Shown here: piece by piece, positions 8,502-15,899 of the stretch | Numbering within the stretch: position 1 is the stretch's first letter | How the letters are laid out: every line of letters starts with the position of its first letter | Assembly (NCBI RefSeq): GCF_029223485.1 | Contig: NZ_JARHTP010000035.1 | Span: 1 to 64,000, forward strand | From: Streptomyces coacervatus | GTDB lineage: Bacteria; Actinomycetota; Actinomycetes; Streptomycetales; Streptomycetaceae | DNA: 64,000 nucleotides | Direction of reading: 5' to 3' | Position numbers and translations under genes: made by a program | Notes under the pieces: model-generated | Told to the model about the DNA's origin: nothing | Database searches by the model: none | The model's input: only the letters and a program-made list of their open reading frames with translations

Positions 8502-9305
8502 TCACACCCGCGTCCACGTCCCCCGGTCCCGTGCCATCGCGTGGAGCGCCTCCACGTCGGCCGGTTTGAGGATGCCGCCGAGGCGGGCCAGGCCCTCGAG
8601 GTCCGTGTCCTTCAGGACGCGGACCTCGCGGAGCAGGGCCGGGATCGCCACGTCCGCGGGCTCCGCAAGGGCGAGGACCGGGTGGACCTCGGCCGTCAGC
8701 GCGTACGACGCCCGGTCGGCGTCGGCGCGGACGCGGCGCAGCAGGGGGTGGGGCTCGCGGCGGCCCAGGGTGACCATGGGGTCGGCGACCGTCACCCGCT
8801 GCTTGCGGGCGTACAGCGTGTGGACGGCGAACAGGCCGCCCGGGCCGATCGCCAGGTGATGGATGCGGTCGCCGCCGGGCAGCGGGATCGAGTGCAGGGC
8901 GTGCCAGCCCGCGCCGTCGAGGCTGTCCAGGGCCTCGCCGACCGTCTGTTCCGCCGCCAGGGCCCGGCGGCGGGGGTCGGCGCGGAGACGGTGGGCCGGA
9001 CCCGGGTCCCGGTCCAGGGCGACCAGCAGCGCCTCGCCGGGGCGGTTGGGCGCCAGGTCGTCGTCCGGGTGGAGGGAGAGCCGGGCCAGCTCGGCCGGGG
9101 TCGGGACCGGCGGCGGGCCGACGGTCACCGGGCCGGTGAGGAAGGGGCCCAGCGCCTGCAGGACACCCTCCCGCTCGTCCTCGCTGAGCAGGTTGACCCT
9201 GGCGGCCTCCCTGTCGTACCAGGCGATGTTCCGCCCGTCCGTGAGGCATACGTAGAGCCGCTCCTGGCCGTGCCGCCAGGACGGTACGACACGCAGTCCG
9301 GTCAT
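8502..9305 (-). CDS. NERD (nuclease-related) domain protein
   Basis: 267 residues, soluble. The C-terminal half has the NERD layout: E-Q-T-V-G-E-A-L-D-S-L near residue 120, H-S-I-P-L-P-G-G, then I-H-H-L-A-I-G-P-G-G-L-F-A-V near 150, matching the family pattern IDHhVVGPtGVFhIeTK. Here the family Asp (IDH) is His-type (R-I-H-H) and the T-K pair is replaced by T-L-Y-A-R-K, so nuclease activity is doubtful. The N-terminal 100 residues look like a small ligand-binding region (W-Y-D-R-E-A-A-R-V-N). It is convergent with the truncated haloperoxidase and divergent from the phosphatase gene. Confidence 0.75.
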   Translation of the reverse strand: MTGLRVVPSWRHGQERLYVCLTDGRNIAWYDREAARVNLLSEDEREGVLQALGPFLTGPVTVGPPPVPTPAELARLSLHPDDDLAPNRPGEALLVALDRDPGPAHRLRADPRRRALAAEQTVGEALDSLDGAGWHALHSIPLPGGDRIHHLAIGPGGLFAVHTLYARKQRVTVADPMVTLGRREPHPLLRRVRADADRASYALTAEVHPVLALAEPADVAIPALLREVRVLKDTDLEGLARLGGILKPADVEALHAMARDRGTWTRV

Positions 9306-9405
9306 GCACCATCACCCCTTGACCATGGGAACAGGCGGGGTGCTCCCCGGGCAAGAACCCGGTTACCTTTGAGAGGAGTTGGGAGGGGGACTTGGGGAGG
9401 CATGT

Positions 9406-9912
9406 TTGCGTACCCGCAGGAAGCAGCCCGACGTACCGGCTCCGGGCAGTCCATGGAGTGAGATCGTGCCCGGACTGTGGATGGGCGGGCACGAGTTCAG
9501 GGGTCACACCGGGCAACTGGAGTTCGCTGTCGTGCGGGACGAGTTCGATCTCGTACAGACCCTGCTGAGACTGCCGGGACACGGGCCCGACCCCGGTGTC
9601 GAGCACCATGTGTGGGCGATACCGGACGGGCCGCTGGACGGCACCCAGCTCACGGGCGTGATGCGGCTGGCGCAGGCCGCGGGCGAGGCACTGGACGAGG
9701 GCCGCAAGGTCCTCGTCCGCTGTTACCACGGGTACAACCGCTCGGGGCTGGTCGTCGCGCACACCCTGGTCCGTCGGGGGCACTCCACCGAGGAGGCGAT
9801 ACGGCTGATACGGTCGCGCCGCTCGCCGTGGGCGCTGCACAACGAACTGTTCGTCGACTATCTGCGGGCGGGGCTGTCCACGGCCCGGTTGCTGGAGGAG
9901 CTGGCCGAGTAG
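9406..9912 (+). CDS. dual-specificity/tyrosine-type cysteine phosphatase
   Basis: The 168-residue protein carries the cysteine-phosphatase loop C-Y-H-G-Y-N-R-S-G near residue 105 (C-x5-R-S/T), with the general-acid region I-P-D-G-P-L upstream. N-terminal S-E-I-V-P-G-L-W-M-G-G matches the start of dual-specificity phosphatase domains. The start is TTG 9406, because GGGGAGG lies 5 bases before it; the longer frame from 9379 has no such signal. It is predicted to be cytoplasmic. Substrate unknown; it stands alone between a divergent NERD gene and a lipoprotein gene. Confidence 0.85.
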   Translation: MRTRRKQPDVPAPGSPWSEIVPGLWMGGHEFRGHTGQLEFAVVRDEFDLVQTLLRLPGHGPDPGVEHHVWAIPDGPLDGTQLTGVMRLAQAAGEALDEGRKVLVRCYHGYNRSGLVVAHTLVRRGHSTEEAIRLIRSRRSPWALHNELFVDYLRAGLSTARLLEELAE

Positions 9913-10024
9913 CCGGCCGGCCGGGCCAGGAGCCGAGTAGTCAGGCAGCCGAGTAGCGAGGTAATCGTTTCGCCGGACGAATAGGGTGTACCGGGTACCG
10001 ATCGTTCTCAGCCACAGGAGTACA

Positions 10025-10774
10025 GTGCTCCGCACTCGCGCCGCCTGCACAGCGCTCGTCACTGCCGTTCTCGCCCTGCTGGTGGCGGGCTGCGGTGACG
10101 CGGGCGGACTGCAGGGCGCGGGGTCGACCCCGACCGCGACCAGCCCGGCCAAGCTGTGGCCGAGCCTGAGCCCCGCGGCCAGTCCCGCCTGGAACTACGA
10201 CAACGGCGAGTCCGAGGCTATGAAGGGGATCACCGCTCCGGGCGACGACATCACCAAGGTGGATCCGGTGGCCGTCGTCAAGGCCGAGATGTTCCAGCAC
10301 CCGGACGACTACTCCGGCTCCAAGGCGCCGTACCGCGAGACGGCCCGCCGGATGGCCTATTGCGGCAAGACGCCGTCGAACCCGAAGTGCCCGCTGCTCA
10401 AGGCGTACTACCGCGACATCACCGGCGACGGGCACGCCGACCTGACGCTGGGGTTCCGGCTGCTGCCCGGCAACCAGACGGCCGTGCGCGTCTACACCGT
10501 CGAGGGGGGCCGGGTGGTCCAGGTCATGTCCAACAATGACGCCGTGAGCGGGGTCGAGCTGGCCGGCCGGTCCGTGATCATCCATGCGCCGTCCGATCTC
10601 GCGGACTACGAGTACCGCTTCCAGTGGACCTGGGACCCGAACCAGCGGGTCATGCTGCTGACCCACGACGAGATGCTGCACATCGGCAAGCGTGAGCACC
10701 CGTCGAGCCCCTCCGCCTCCCCTTCTGCGTCTCCTTCCGTGTCTCCTTCCGCATCCCCCTCGGCGACCGCATGA
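10025..10774 (+). CDS. secreted lipoprotein with Ser-Pro tail
   Basis: GTG 10025 has AGGAG four bases upstream, better than the longer frame from 9986. The signal peptide ends in a lipobox L-V-A-G-C near residue 25, so the mature protein is lipid-anchored on the outer membrane face. The middle contains D-I-T-G-D-G-H-A-D-L, resembling calcium-binding FG-GAP/dockerin-like loops. The last 25 residues are a repeated S-P-S-A-S tail. The stop overlaps the start of the next sensor kinase (ATGA), so the lipoprotein probably modulates that kinase, as CseA-type lipoproteins do for CseC; this is inference. Confidence 0.8.
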   Translation: MLRTRAACTALVTAVLALLVAGCGDAGGLQGAGSTPTATSPAKLWPSLSPAASPAWNYDNGESEAMKGITAPGDDITKVDPVAVVKAEMFQHPDDYSGSKAPYRETARRMAYCGKTPSNPKCPLLKAYYRDITGDGHADLTLGFRLLPGNQTAVRVYTVEGGRVVQVMSNNDAVSGVELAGRSVIIHAPSDLADYEYRFQWTWDPNQRVMLLTHDEMLHIGKREHPSSPSASPSASPSVSPSASPSATA

Positions 10775-12018
10775 CGAGGCTCGCGCTCCCCCGGTGGACG
10801 GGCACGCTCGCCCTGAAGGCCGCCGTCTTCATCGCCGTGATGTGCTGCGCCCTCGCCGCGCTGCTCGGCGTGCTCGTGCATGTGTCGGTGACGAACCAGA
10901 CCGTCGGCCAGGCCCGCGACCTCGCGCTGTCCCGTCTGACGGACGCGACGAAGGCGTACGAGGCCGGGGACTCGCTGCTGCCGGGCGCGGGCGTCGACCC
11001 TCCGGGGCTGCCGAAGGCCCTGCGGGAGCTGGCGTCGGACGGGGATCGCGGCACGATGGTCTCCGACCAGAACGGGCGTCCCACGATGTGGGCGGCCGGT
11101 CCCGCGGACCGGAACAGGGCGCTCGCCGTCGAGGTCGACTACTCCCAGCAGTCCCGCACGATCGCCGGCCTCGACGGGGCGATCCTGTGGTCCTCGGGGC
11201 TGGCGATCGGGGTGACGCTGCTGGTGGGCGCGTTCGCGGTGACCCGGGTGACGCGGCGGCTGCACGCCACGGCACAGGTGGCCCGGCGGATCAGCGGGGG
11301 CGACCTGGACGCGCGCGTCGACGACCCCCGTACGACGGATCCGACGCACCCCCAGGACGAGGTGGCCGCCGTGGCCGCCGCGCTGGACTCCATGGCGGCC
11401 TCGCTGCAGGGCAAGCTGCTGAGCGAGCAGCGGTTCACGGCGGACGTCGCGCACGAGCTGCGCACCCCGCTGACCGGGCTGCACGCGGCGGCCGAGCTGC
11501 TGCCGCCCGGGCGGCCGACGGAGCTGGTGCGGGACCGGGTGGCCGCGCTGCGCACGCTCACCGAGGATCTGCTGGAGATCTCCCGGCTGGACACCGGGCG
11601 GGAGCGGCTGGAACTCGACGCGGAGGAACTGGGCGCGTTGGCGACGCGGGTGGTGCGGGCGTCGGGCACCGACACGTCGGTCGTCGTCCTGCGGGACGCA
11701 CGGGTGGAGACGGACCGGCGGCGGCTGGAGCGGGTGCTGGGCAATCTTGTCGCCAATGCGCACAAGCACGGGCGGGGGCCGGTGTCGCTCACCGTGGACG
11801 GGGCGGTGGTGGCCGTGCGGGATCACGGGGACGGGTACCCGGACTATCTCGTGGAGCATGGGCCGCAGCGGTTCCGGACGGAGGGTGGGGCCAAGGGGCA
11901 TGGGCTTGGGTTGACCATTGCGGTCGGGCAGGCGGAGGTGTTGGGGGCGCGGCTCGAGTTCGCGAATGCGGTGGATGGTGGGGCGGTGGCGATTCTGACG
12001 CTTGGTCTGGGGGACTGA
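10771..12018 (+). CDS. orphan sensor histidine kinase
   Basis: 415 residues. Membrane segments lie near 17-38 and 135-158 with an extracytoplasmic loop between them, then a HAMP linker (R-V-T-R-R-L-H-A-T-A). The dimerisation/phosphoacceptor box is F-T-A-D-V-A-H-E-L-R-T-P near residue 225. The ATPase lobe has N-L-V-A-N-A-H-K-H-G, D-H-G-D-G and G-H-G-L-G-L. All boxes appear intact. The gene is translationally coupled to the lipoprotein gene (4-bp overlap), and no response regulator follows; downstream is a repeat tract. The partner regulator must be elsewhere. Confidence 0.88.
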   Translation: MTRLALPRWTGTLALKAAVFIAVMCCALAALLGVLVHVSVTNQTVGQARDLALSRLTDATKAYEAGDSLLPGAGVDPPGLPKALRELASDGDRGTMVSDQNGRPTMWAAGPADRNRALAVEVDYSQQSRTIAGLDGAILWSSGLAIGVTLLVGAFAVTRVTRRLHATAQVARRISGGDLDARVDDPRTTDPTHPQDEVAAVAAALDSMAASLQGKLLSEQRFTADVAHELRTPLTGLHAAAELLPPGRPTELVRDRVAALRTLTEDLLEISRLDTGRERLELDAEELGALATRVVRASGTDTSVVVLRDARVETDRRRLERVLGNLVANAHKHGRGPVSLTVDGAVVAVRDHGDGYPDYLVEHGPQRFRTEGGAKGHGLGLTIAVGQAEVLGARLEFANAVDGGAVAILTLGLGD

Positions 12019-12068
12019 GAGCTCGGGGCTGCGGGTTGTTCGTTGGGTGCGGGTCGGTGGGGGTTGAT

Positions 12069-12286
12069 CGCGCAGTTCCCCGCGCCCCTAAGAAGCGTGC
12101 AGTACCCCGCGGCCTTAGAAAACGTGCAGTTCGCCGCACCCCCAAAAAAACGCGCCGTTCCCCGCACCCCCCAAGAAACGCGCAGTTCCCCGCGCCCCCC
12201 AAAAGAACGCGCCGTTCCCTGCACCCCCCAAAAGAACGCGCCGTTCCCCGCGCCCCCAAGAAAGCAGTTGCCCGCCCCAAGAAGTA
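12069..12286 (+). repeat. tandem array of a 26-29 bp degenerate repeat, about 8 copies
   Basis: Units read CGCGCAGTTCCCCGCGCCCC with an A-rich joint (AAGAA or AAAAGAA) and vary in length between 26 and 29 bp, so they do not keep a reading frame. Variants contain CCGTT or TGCAC. The unit is the core of the dispersed family B repeat also seen at 45801-45850 and 52751-52780. The gap 12019-12396 holds nothing else except a G-rich start and the ribosome-binding site of the next gene. Confidence 0.85.
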
Positions 12287-12396
12287 AGGGGGCGCTCCTA
12301 TGGACCAGCGTGACGGGCGAGCCCCCGTCGCTCCTCCTAGTGTGGCGACTATGTGGCGAATAGTCAGCTTCGCCCCCGTTCACGGAGGTACCCCCC

Positions 12397-12786
12397 ATGT
12401 CCCTGCGTTCCAGCCTCATACGCCTGGCCACCGCCGCCGCTGTCGGTGTTCTCGTCACGTCCGCGGCTGCCGGGCCCGCCCTTGCGGACGACGGGTGGGG
12501 TGACGATGGCGGTGACCCCGGCTTCGGTCAGGAAGGTGGCCATCACAACGACCGGCTCGCGCGGGGCGAAGTCACCGCGGAGACGCTGTTTCTGCGCAGT
12601 GCGCCGAACCGCGGCAGCCAGGTGATCCGGGTCGTCCACGAGGGTGACCGCGTCTCGATCTTCTGCAAGACCCGGGGCCAGAGCGTCCAGGGCGACCCCC
12701 TCTGGTACCTCCTCCCGGACGGCACCTGGGCTTGGGGGGCGGCCCGGTACATCGAAGTCATCGGGAGGGCACCGCGCTGGTGCTGA
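12397..12786 (+). CDS. secreted SH3-domain protein
   Basis: 129 residues with a signal peptide (R-S-S-L-I-R-L-A-T-A-A-A-V-G-V-L) ending A-L-A-D-D near residue 31. A Gly/Asp-rich linker follows. The C-terminal 75 residues form a bacterial SH3 fold: T-L-F-L-R-S-A-P-N-R-G-S, V-H-E-G-D-R-V, W-Y-L-L-P-D-G-T-W-A-W. Such domains commonly bind cell-wall peptides. ATG 12397 is preceded by GGAGGT. It lies just upstream of the FtsW and PBP genes, suggesting a wall-related role (inference). Confidence 0.82.
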   Translation: MSLRSSLIRLATAAAVGVLVTSAAAGPALADDGWGDDGGDPGFGQEGGHHNDRLARGEVTAETLFLRSAPNRGSQVIRVVHEGDRVSIFCKTRGQSVQGDPLWYLLPDGTWAWGAARYIEVIGRAPRWC

Positions 12787-12829
12787 GACCCGGAGATCAC
12801 AAGACGCACTATTTGGGTAGGTTCCGGAC

Positions 12830-14200
12830 ATGACCAACGCCGGACCCACCGTGGCACAGGCGGACACCCCCTCTCCCGTGGCCCGTCTGCCCCGGCGCCG
12901 TGGCATCGAACTCGCCCTCATCGTCGTCGCCGTACTGCTCTGTGTGTACGGCTACTGCGCCGTGGGCCTCGCCAAGAACGGCACCGTCCCGCCCGGCGCC
13001 GTCGGTTACGGCGCCGGGCTCGGAGTGCTCGCGCTCCTCGCCCACTGCGCGGTGCGGCTGCGGGCCCCGTACGCCGATCCGCTCCTGCTGCCGATCGGTG
13101 TGCTGCTCAACGGGATCGGTCTGGTCCTGATCCACCGGCTCGACCTGGAGACCCCGCACGACCTCGCCGCCCCCGCCCAACTCGTCTGGTCCACGCTGGG
13201 CGTGGCCCTGTTCACCGCGGTCGTCCTGATGCTCCGCGACTACCGGGTGCTCCAGCGGTACGCGTATGTGTGCGTCGTCGCCGCGCTCTTCCTCCTTGCG
13301 CTCCCGATCCTCTTCCCGGCCGTGAACGGCGCCCGCATCTGGGTGCGGATCGCCGGGTTCTCCATCCAGCCGGGCGAGTTCGCGAAAGTGCTGCTGGCGG
13401 TCTTCTTCGCCGCGTATCTGGCGGCGAACCGCAATGCGCTTGCGTACGCGGGCCGTCAGGTCTGGCGGTTCAGGAGGATCCAGCTGCCCACCGGGCGGGT
13501 GCTGGGTCCGATTCTCGCCATCTGGGTGCTGAGCGTGGGCGTGCTGGTGCTGGAGCGCGACCTCGGCACCTCGCTGCTGTTCTTCGGTCTGTTCGTGGTC
13601 CTGCTGTACGTCGCCACCGGCCGCACCGGCTGGATCGCCGTCGGCCTGGTGCTGGCCGCTGCGGGCGCGATGGCCGTCGGCTGTCTGGAGCCGCATGTCA
13701 ACAGCCGGGTCCAGGACTGGCTGCACCCCTTCGCGACGATCGAGGCGGGACAGGGCCCGGGCCAGGTCGCCCAGTCCCTGTTCGCCTTCGCGGCGGGCGG
13801 CATCCTCGGCACGGGCCTGGGCAGCGGCCATGCGATCCTCATCGGCTTCGCGACGAAGTCCGACTTCATTCTCGCGACGGCCGGGGAGGAACTGGGCCTG
13901 GCGGGCCTGTCCGCGCTCTTCCTCCTCTACGGCCTCCTGGTGGAGCGCGGCTACCGGGCCGGCCTCGCCCTGCGCGACCCCTTCGGCCGGCTGCTGGCGG
14001 TCGGGCTGGCCTCGATCGTGGCGCTACAGGTCTTCGTGATCGCGGGCGGCGTGACCGGGCTGATCCCGCTGACCGGCATGGCGATGCCGTTCCTCGCGCA
14101 GGGCGGATCGTCGCTGGTCACCAACTGGGCGATCGTGGCGCTGCTGATCCGGGTGAGTCATTCGGCGCGGCGTCAGTACGACGGGGAGGTGGCGCCCTGA
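12830..14200 (+). CDS. FtsW/RodA/SpoVE-type SEDS glycosyltransferase
   Basis: 456 residues with about ten to twelve membrane segments. SEDS hallmarks include G-A-R-I-W-V-R-I-A-G-F-S-I-Q-P-G-E-F-A-K near residue 165, L-E-R-D-L-G-T-S-L-L-F-F near 245, and L-P-type end motifs I-P-L-T-G-M-A-M-P-F-L-A-Q-G-G-S-S near 405. The catalytic-type Asp lies in the E-R-D-L-G segment. SEDS proteins polymerise lipid II. The stop overlaps the start of the partner PBP (TGATG), forming the classic SEDS-bPBP pair. The existence of dedicated divisome and elongasome copies elsewhere is expected, so this may be an additional pair. Confidence 0.93.
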   Translation: MTNAGPTVAQADTPSPVARLPRRRGIELALIVVAVLLCVYGYCAVGLAKNGTVPPGAVGYGAGLGVLALLAHCAVRLRAPYADPLLLPIGVLLNGIGLVLIHRLDLETPHDLAAPAQLVWSTLGVALFTAVVLMLRDYRVLQRYAYVCVVAALFLLALPILFPAVNGARIWVRIAGFSIQPGEFAKVLLAVFFAAYLAANRNALAYAGRQVWRFRRIQLPTGRVLGPILAIWVLSVGVLVLERDLGTSLLFFGLFVVLLYVATGRTGWIAVGLVLAAAGAMAVGCLEPHVNSRVQDWLHPFATIEAGQGPGQVAQSLFAFAAGGILGTGLGSGHAILIGFATKSDFILATAGEELGLAGLSALFLLYGLLVERGYRAGLALRDPFGRLLAVGLASIVALQVFVIAGGVTGLIPLTGMAMPFLAQGGSSLVTNWAIVALLIRVSHSARRQYDGEVAP

Positions 14201-15675
14201 TGGCGAGACACATCCGGCACGCCGCCTTCTTCTGTGCCCTCCTCCTCGTCGCGCTTCTCGTCAACGCCGCCCGCATCCAGATCTTCCGGGCCAAGTCCTT
14301 CGACGACAATCCCGCCAACCGCCGTGCCACCATCGCCCGTTACGACCGGCCGCGCGGCAACATCCTGGTCGGCGGCGAGAGCGTCACCGGCTCCCGGGAC
14401 TCCGGCGAGCAGCTCCGCTACGAACGGACGTACACGGACGGCCCGTTGTACGCCCCCGTCACCGGCTTCGCCTCGCAGGTGTACGGCACCACGCTGCTGG
14501 AGCACACCGGGGACGCCGTCCTGTCCGGCACCGACCCGATGCTCGCGCCGTTCCCCCTGGTGACCGACCTGACCCGCGCCCAGGGCCGGGGCGGCAACGT
14601 CGTGACGACCCTCAACCGGGCGGCGCAGCGGGCGGCGTACGACGGGCTCGGCGGGCGCAGGGGCGCGGTGGCGGCGATCGAGCCGGCGACGGGCCGGGTG
14701 CTGGCGCTGGTGTCGAGTCCTTCGTACGACCCCGCGGTGCTGTCCGGGAACGCCGCGGCGACGGAGCGGTCCTGGGTCCGGCTGAACGACGATCCGGACA
14801 AGCCGATGCTCAACCGGGCGGTGCGGCAGACATATCCGCCGGGTTCGACGTTCAAGGTGGTGACCGCGGCGGCCGCGCTGGATGCCGGTGTCGTCAGGGA
14901 CGTCGACCGGACGACCGACTCGCCGGACCCGTACCGGCTGCCGGGTACGACGACCATGCTGATGAACGAGGGCGACGGGTGCGAGGACGCCCCGCTGCGG
15001 GACGCCTTCGAGTGGTCCTGCAACACGGTGTTCGCGAAGCTCGGCGTGGACCTGGGCGTGAAACGCATGTCGGCCGCGGCCAAGGCCTTCGGCTTCAACG
15101 ACACACGGCTGCGGATCCCCTTCTCCGTGGCACCGAGCAGCTTCGACACCTCCGTCGACCGGGCGCAGCTCGCGCTGTCGTCGATCGGGCAGTACAACAC
15201 GCGGGCCACGCCCCTGCAGATGGCGATGGTCGCCGCGGCCGTGGCGAACGGCGGGCAGGTGCGCTCGCCGTACCTGGTGGAGCGGACGACCACGCGCAAC
15301 GGCGCCACGATGACCACGGCGGGCTCGCGTCCCGTGCGCCAGGCGATGCGCCCGGAGACCGCCGATGTCATGAAGGAGCTGATGGAGGGCGTCGTGACGG
15401 AGGGCACCGGCACGAACGCCGCGATCCCCGGCGCCGTCGTCGGCGGCAAGACCGGCACCGCCCAGCACGGCCTGGACAACGCCGGTCTGCCCTACGCCTG
15501 GTTCGTGTCCTGGGCGCGCGGCGACCGCGATGTGCTGCCGAGGGTCGCGGTCGCCGTGGTGGTGGAGGACGCGTCGGCGGACCGGGCGGACATCACCGGA
15601 GGCGGGGTGGCCGCGCCGATCGCCCGGGATGTGATGCAGTCGGTGCTGAAGTCCTCACCCGACGGCGGCAGTTAG
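14200..15675 (+). CDS. class B penicillin-binding protein (transpeptidase)
   Basis: 491 residues. One N-terminal membrane anchor (A-A-F-F-C-A-L-L-L-V-A-L-L-V). Transpeptidase motifs: S-T-F-K near residue 215 (active serine, Y-P-P-G-S-T-F-K), S-C-N near 273 and K-T-G-T near 416. The protein partners the upstream SEDS polymerase; the ATG at 14200 overlaps its stop codon and GGGGAGG lies upstream. The stop codon TAG at 15673-15675 is the first triplet of the inserted MITE-like element, so the original C-terminus may have been a few residues different. Confidence 0.93.
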   Translation: MARHIRHAAFFCALLLVALLVNAARIQIFRAKSFDDNPANRRATIARYDRPRGNILVGGESVTGSRDSGEQLRYERTYTDGPLYAPVTGFASQVYGTTLLEHTGDAVLSGTDPMLAPFPLVTDLTRAQGRGGNVVTTLNRAAQRAAYDGLGGRRGAVAAIEPATGRVLALVSSPSYDPAVLSGNAAATERSWVRLNDDPDKPMLNRAVRQTYPPGSTFKVVTAAAALDAGVVRDVDRTTDSPDPYRLPGTTTMLMNEGDGCEDAPLRDAFEWSCNTVFAKLGVDLGVKRMSAAAKAFGFNDTRLRIPFSVAPSSFDTSVDRAQLALSSIGQYNTRATPLQMAMVAAAVANGGQVRSPYLVERTTTRNGATMTTAGSRPVRQAMRPETADVMKELMEGVVTEGTGTNAAIPGAVVGGKTGTAQHGLDNAGLPYAWFVSWARGDRDVLPRVAVAVVVEDASADRADITGGGVAAPIARDVMQSVLKSSPDGGS

Positions 15676-15899
15676 GGCCTGTTCTGAGTTCCCCGTCGTC
15701 CGCGCGGAGCGCGGGCGCAGCGGCGGAGTGGGGGTACCTCCCGCCCGAGCCGTGCGAAGCGCGGTTCGAGGGTGGGGGAGCGTGCGATCGGCGTGCGGTG
15801 TCGCAGGTCATGTGGCGGAGCCACCTGTCCTGTGGCGCCGTGCGGCGAGCGTGCGTGCCGGGCGTCGGGGCGCAGGCGGGGAACTCAGAACAGGCCCTA
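15673..15899. mobile_element. MITE-like element with 22-bp perfect terminal inverted repeats
   Basis: TAGGGCCTGTTCTGAGTTCC (15673-15692, plus two further C to 15694) is repeated in inverted orientation at 15878-15899. The 227-bp element has no transposase. Both ends carry TA, which may be part of the terminal repeat or a TA target duplication. The interior is GC-rich with short palindromes. It sits exactly between two convergent genes: its left end provides the TAG stop of the PBP gene and its right half encodes the last 30 or so residues of the opposing kinase. It was presumably mobilised by a transposase encoded elsewhere. Confidence 0.8.

Noticed and set aside
10771..12018. CseC with a complete cse operon
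   Set aside because: A sigE and cseB equivalent are absent next to the lipoprotein and kinase, so the cse name was not given.
12069..12286. CRISPR-like array
   Set aside because: The units abut directly with no unique spacers, vary in length, and no cas genes are present.
10692..12287. Long plus-strand frame overlapping the lipoprotein, kinase and repeat tract
   Set aside because: The kinase frame carries all family motifs; the alternative frame is R/A/G rich and its end is translated tandem repeat.
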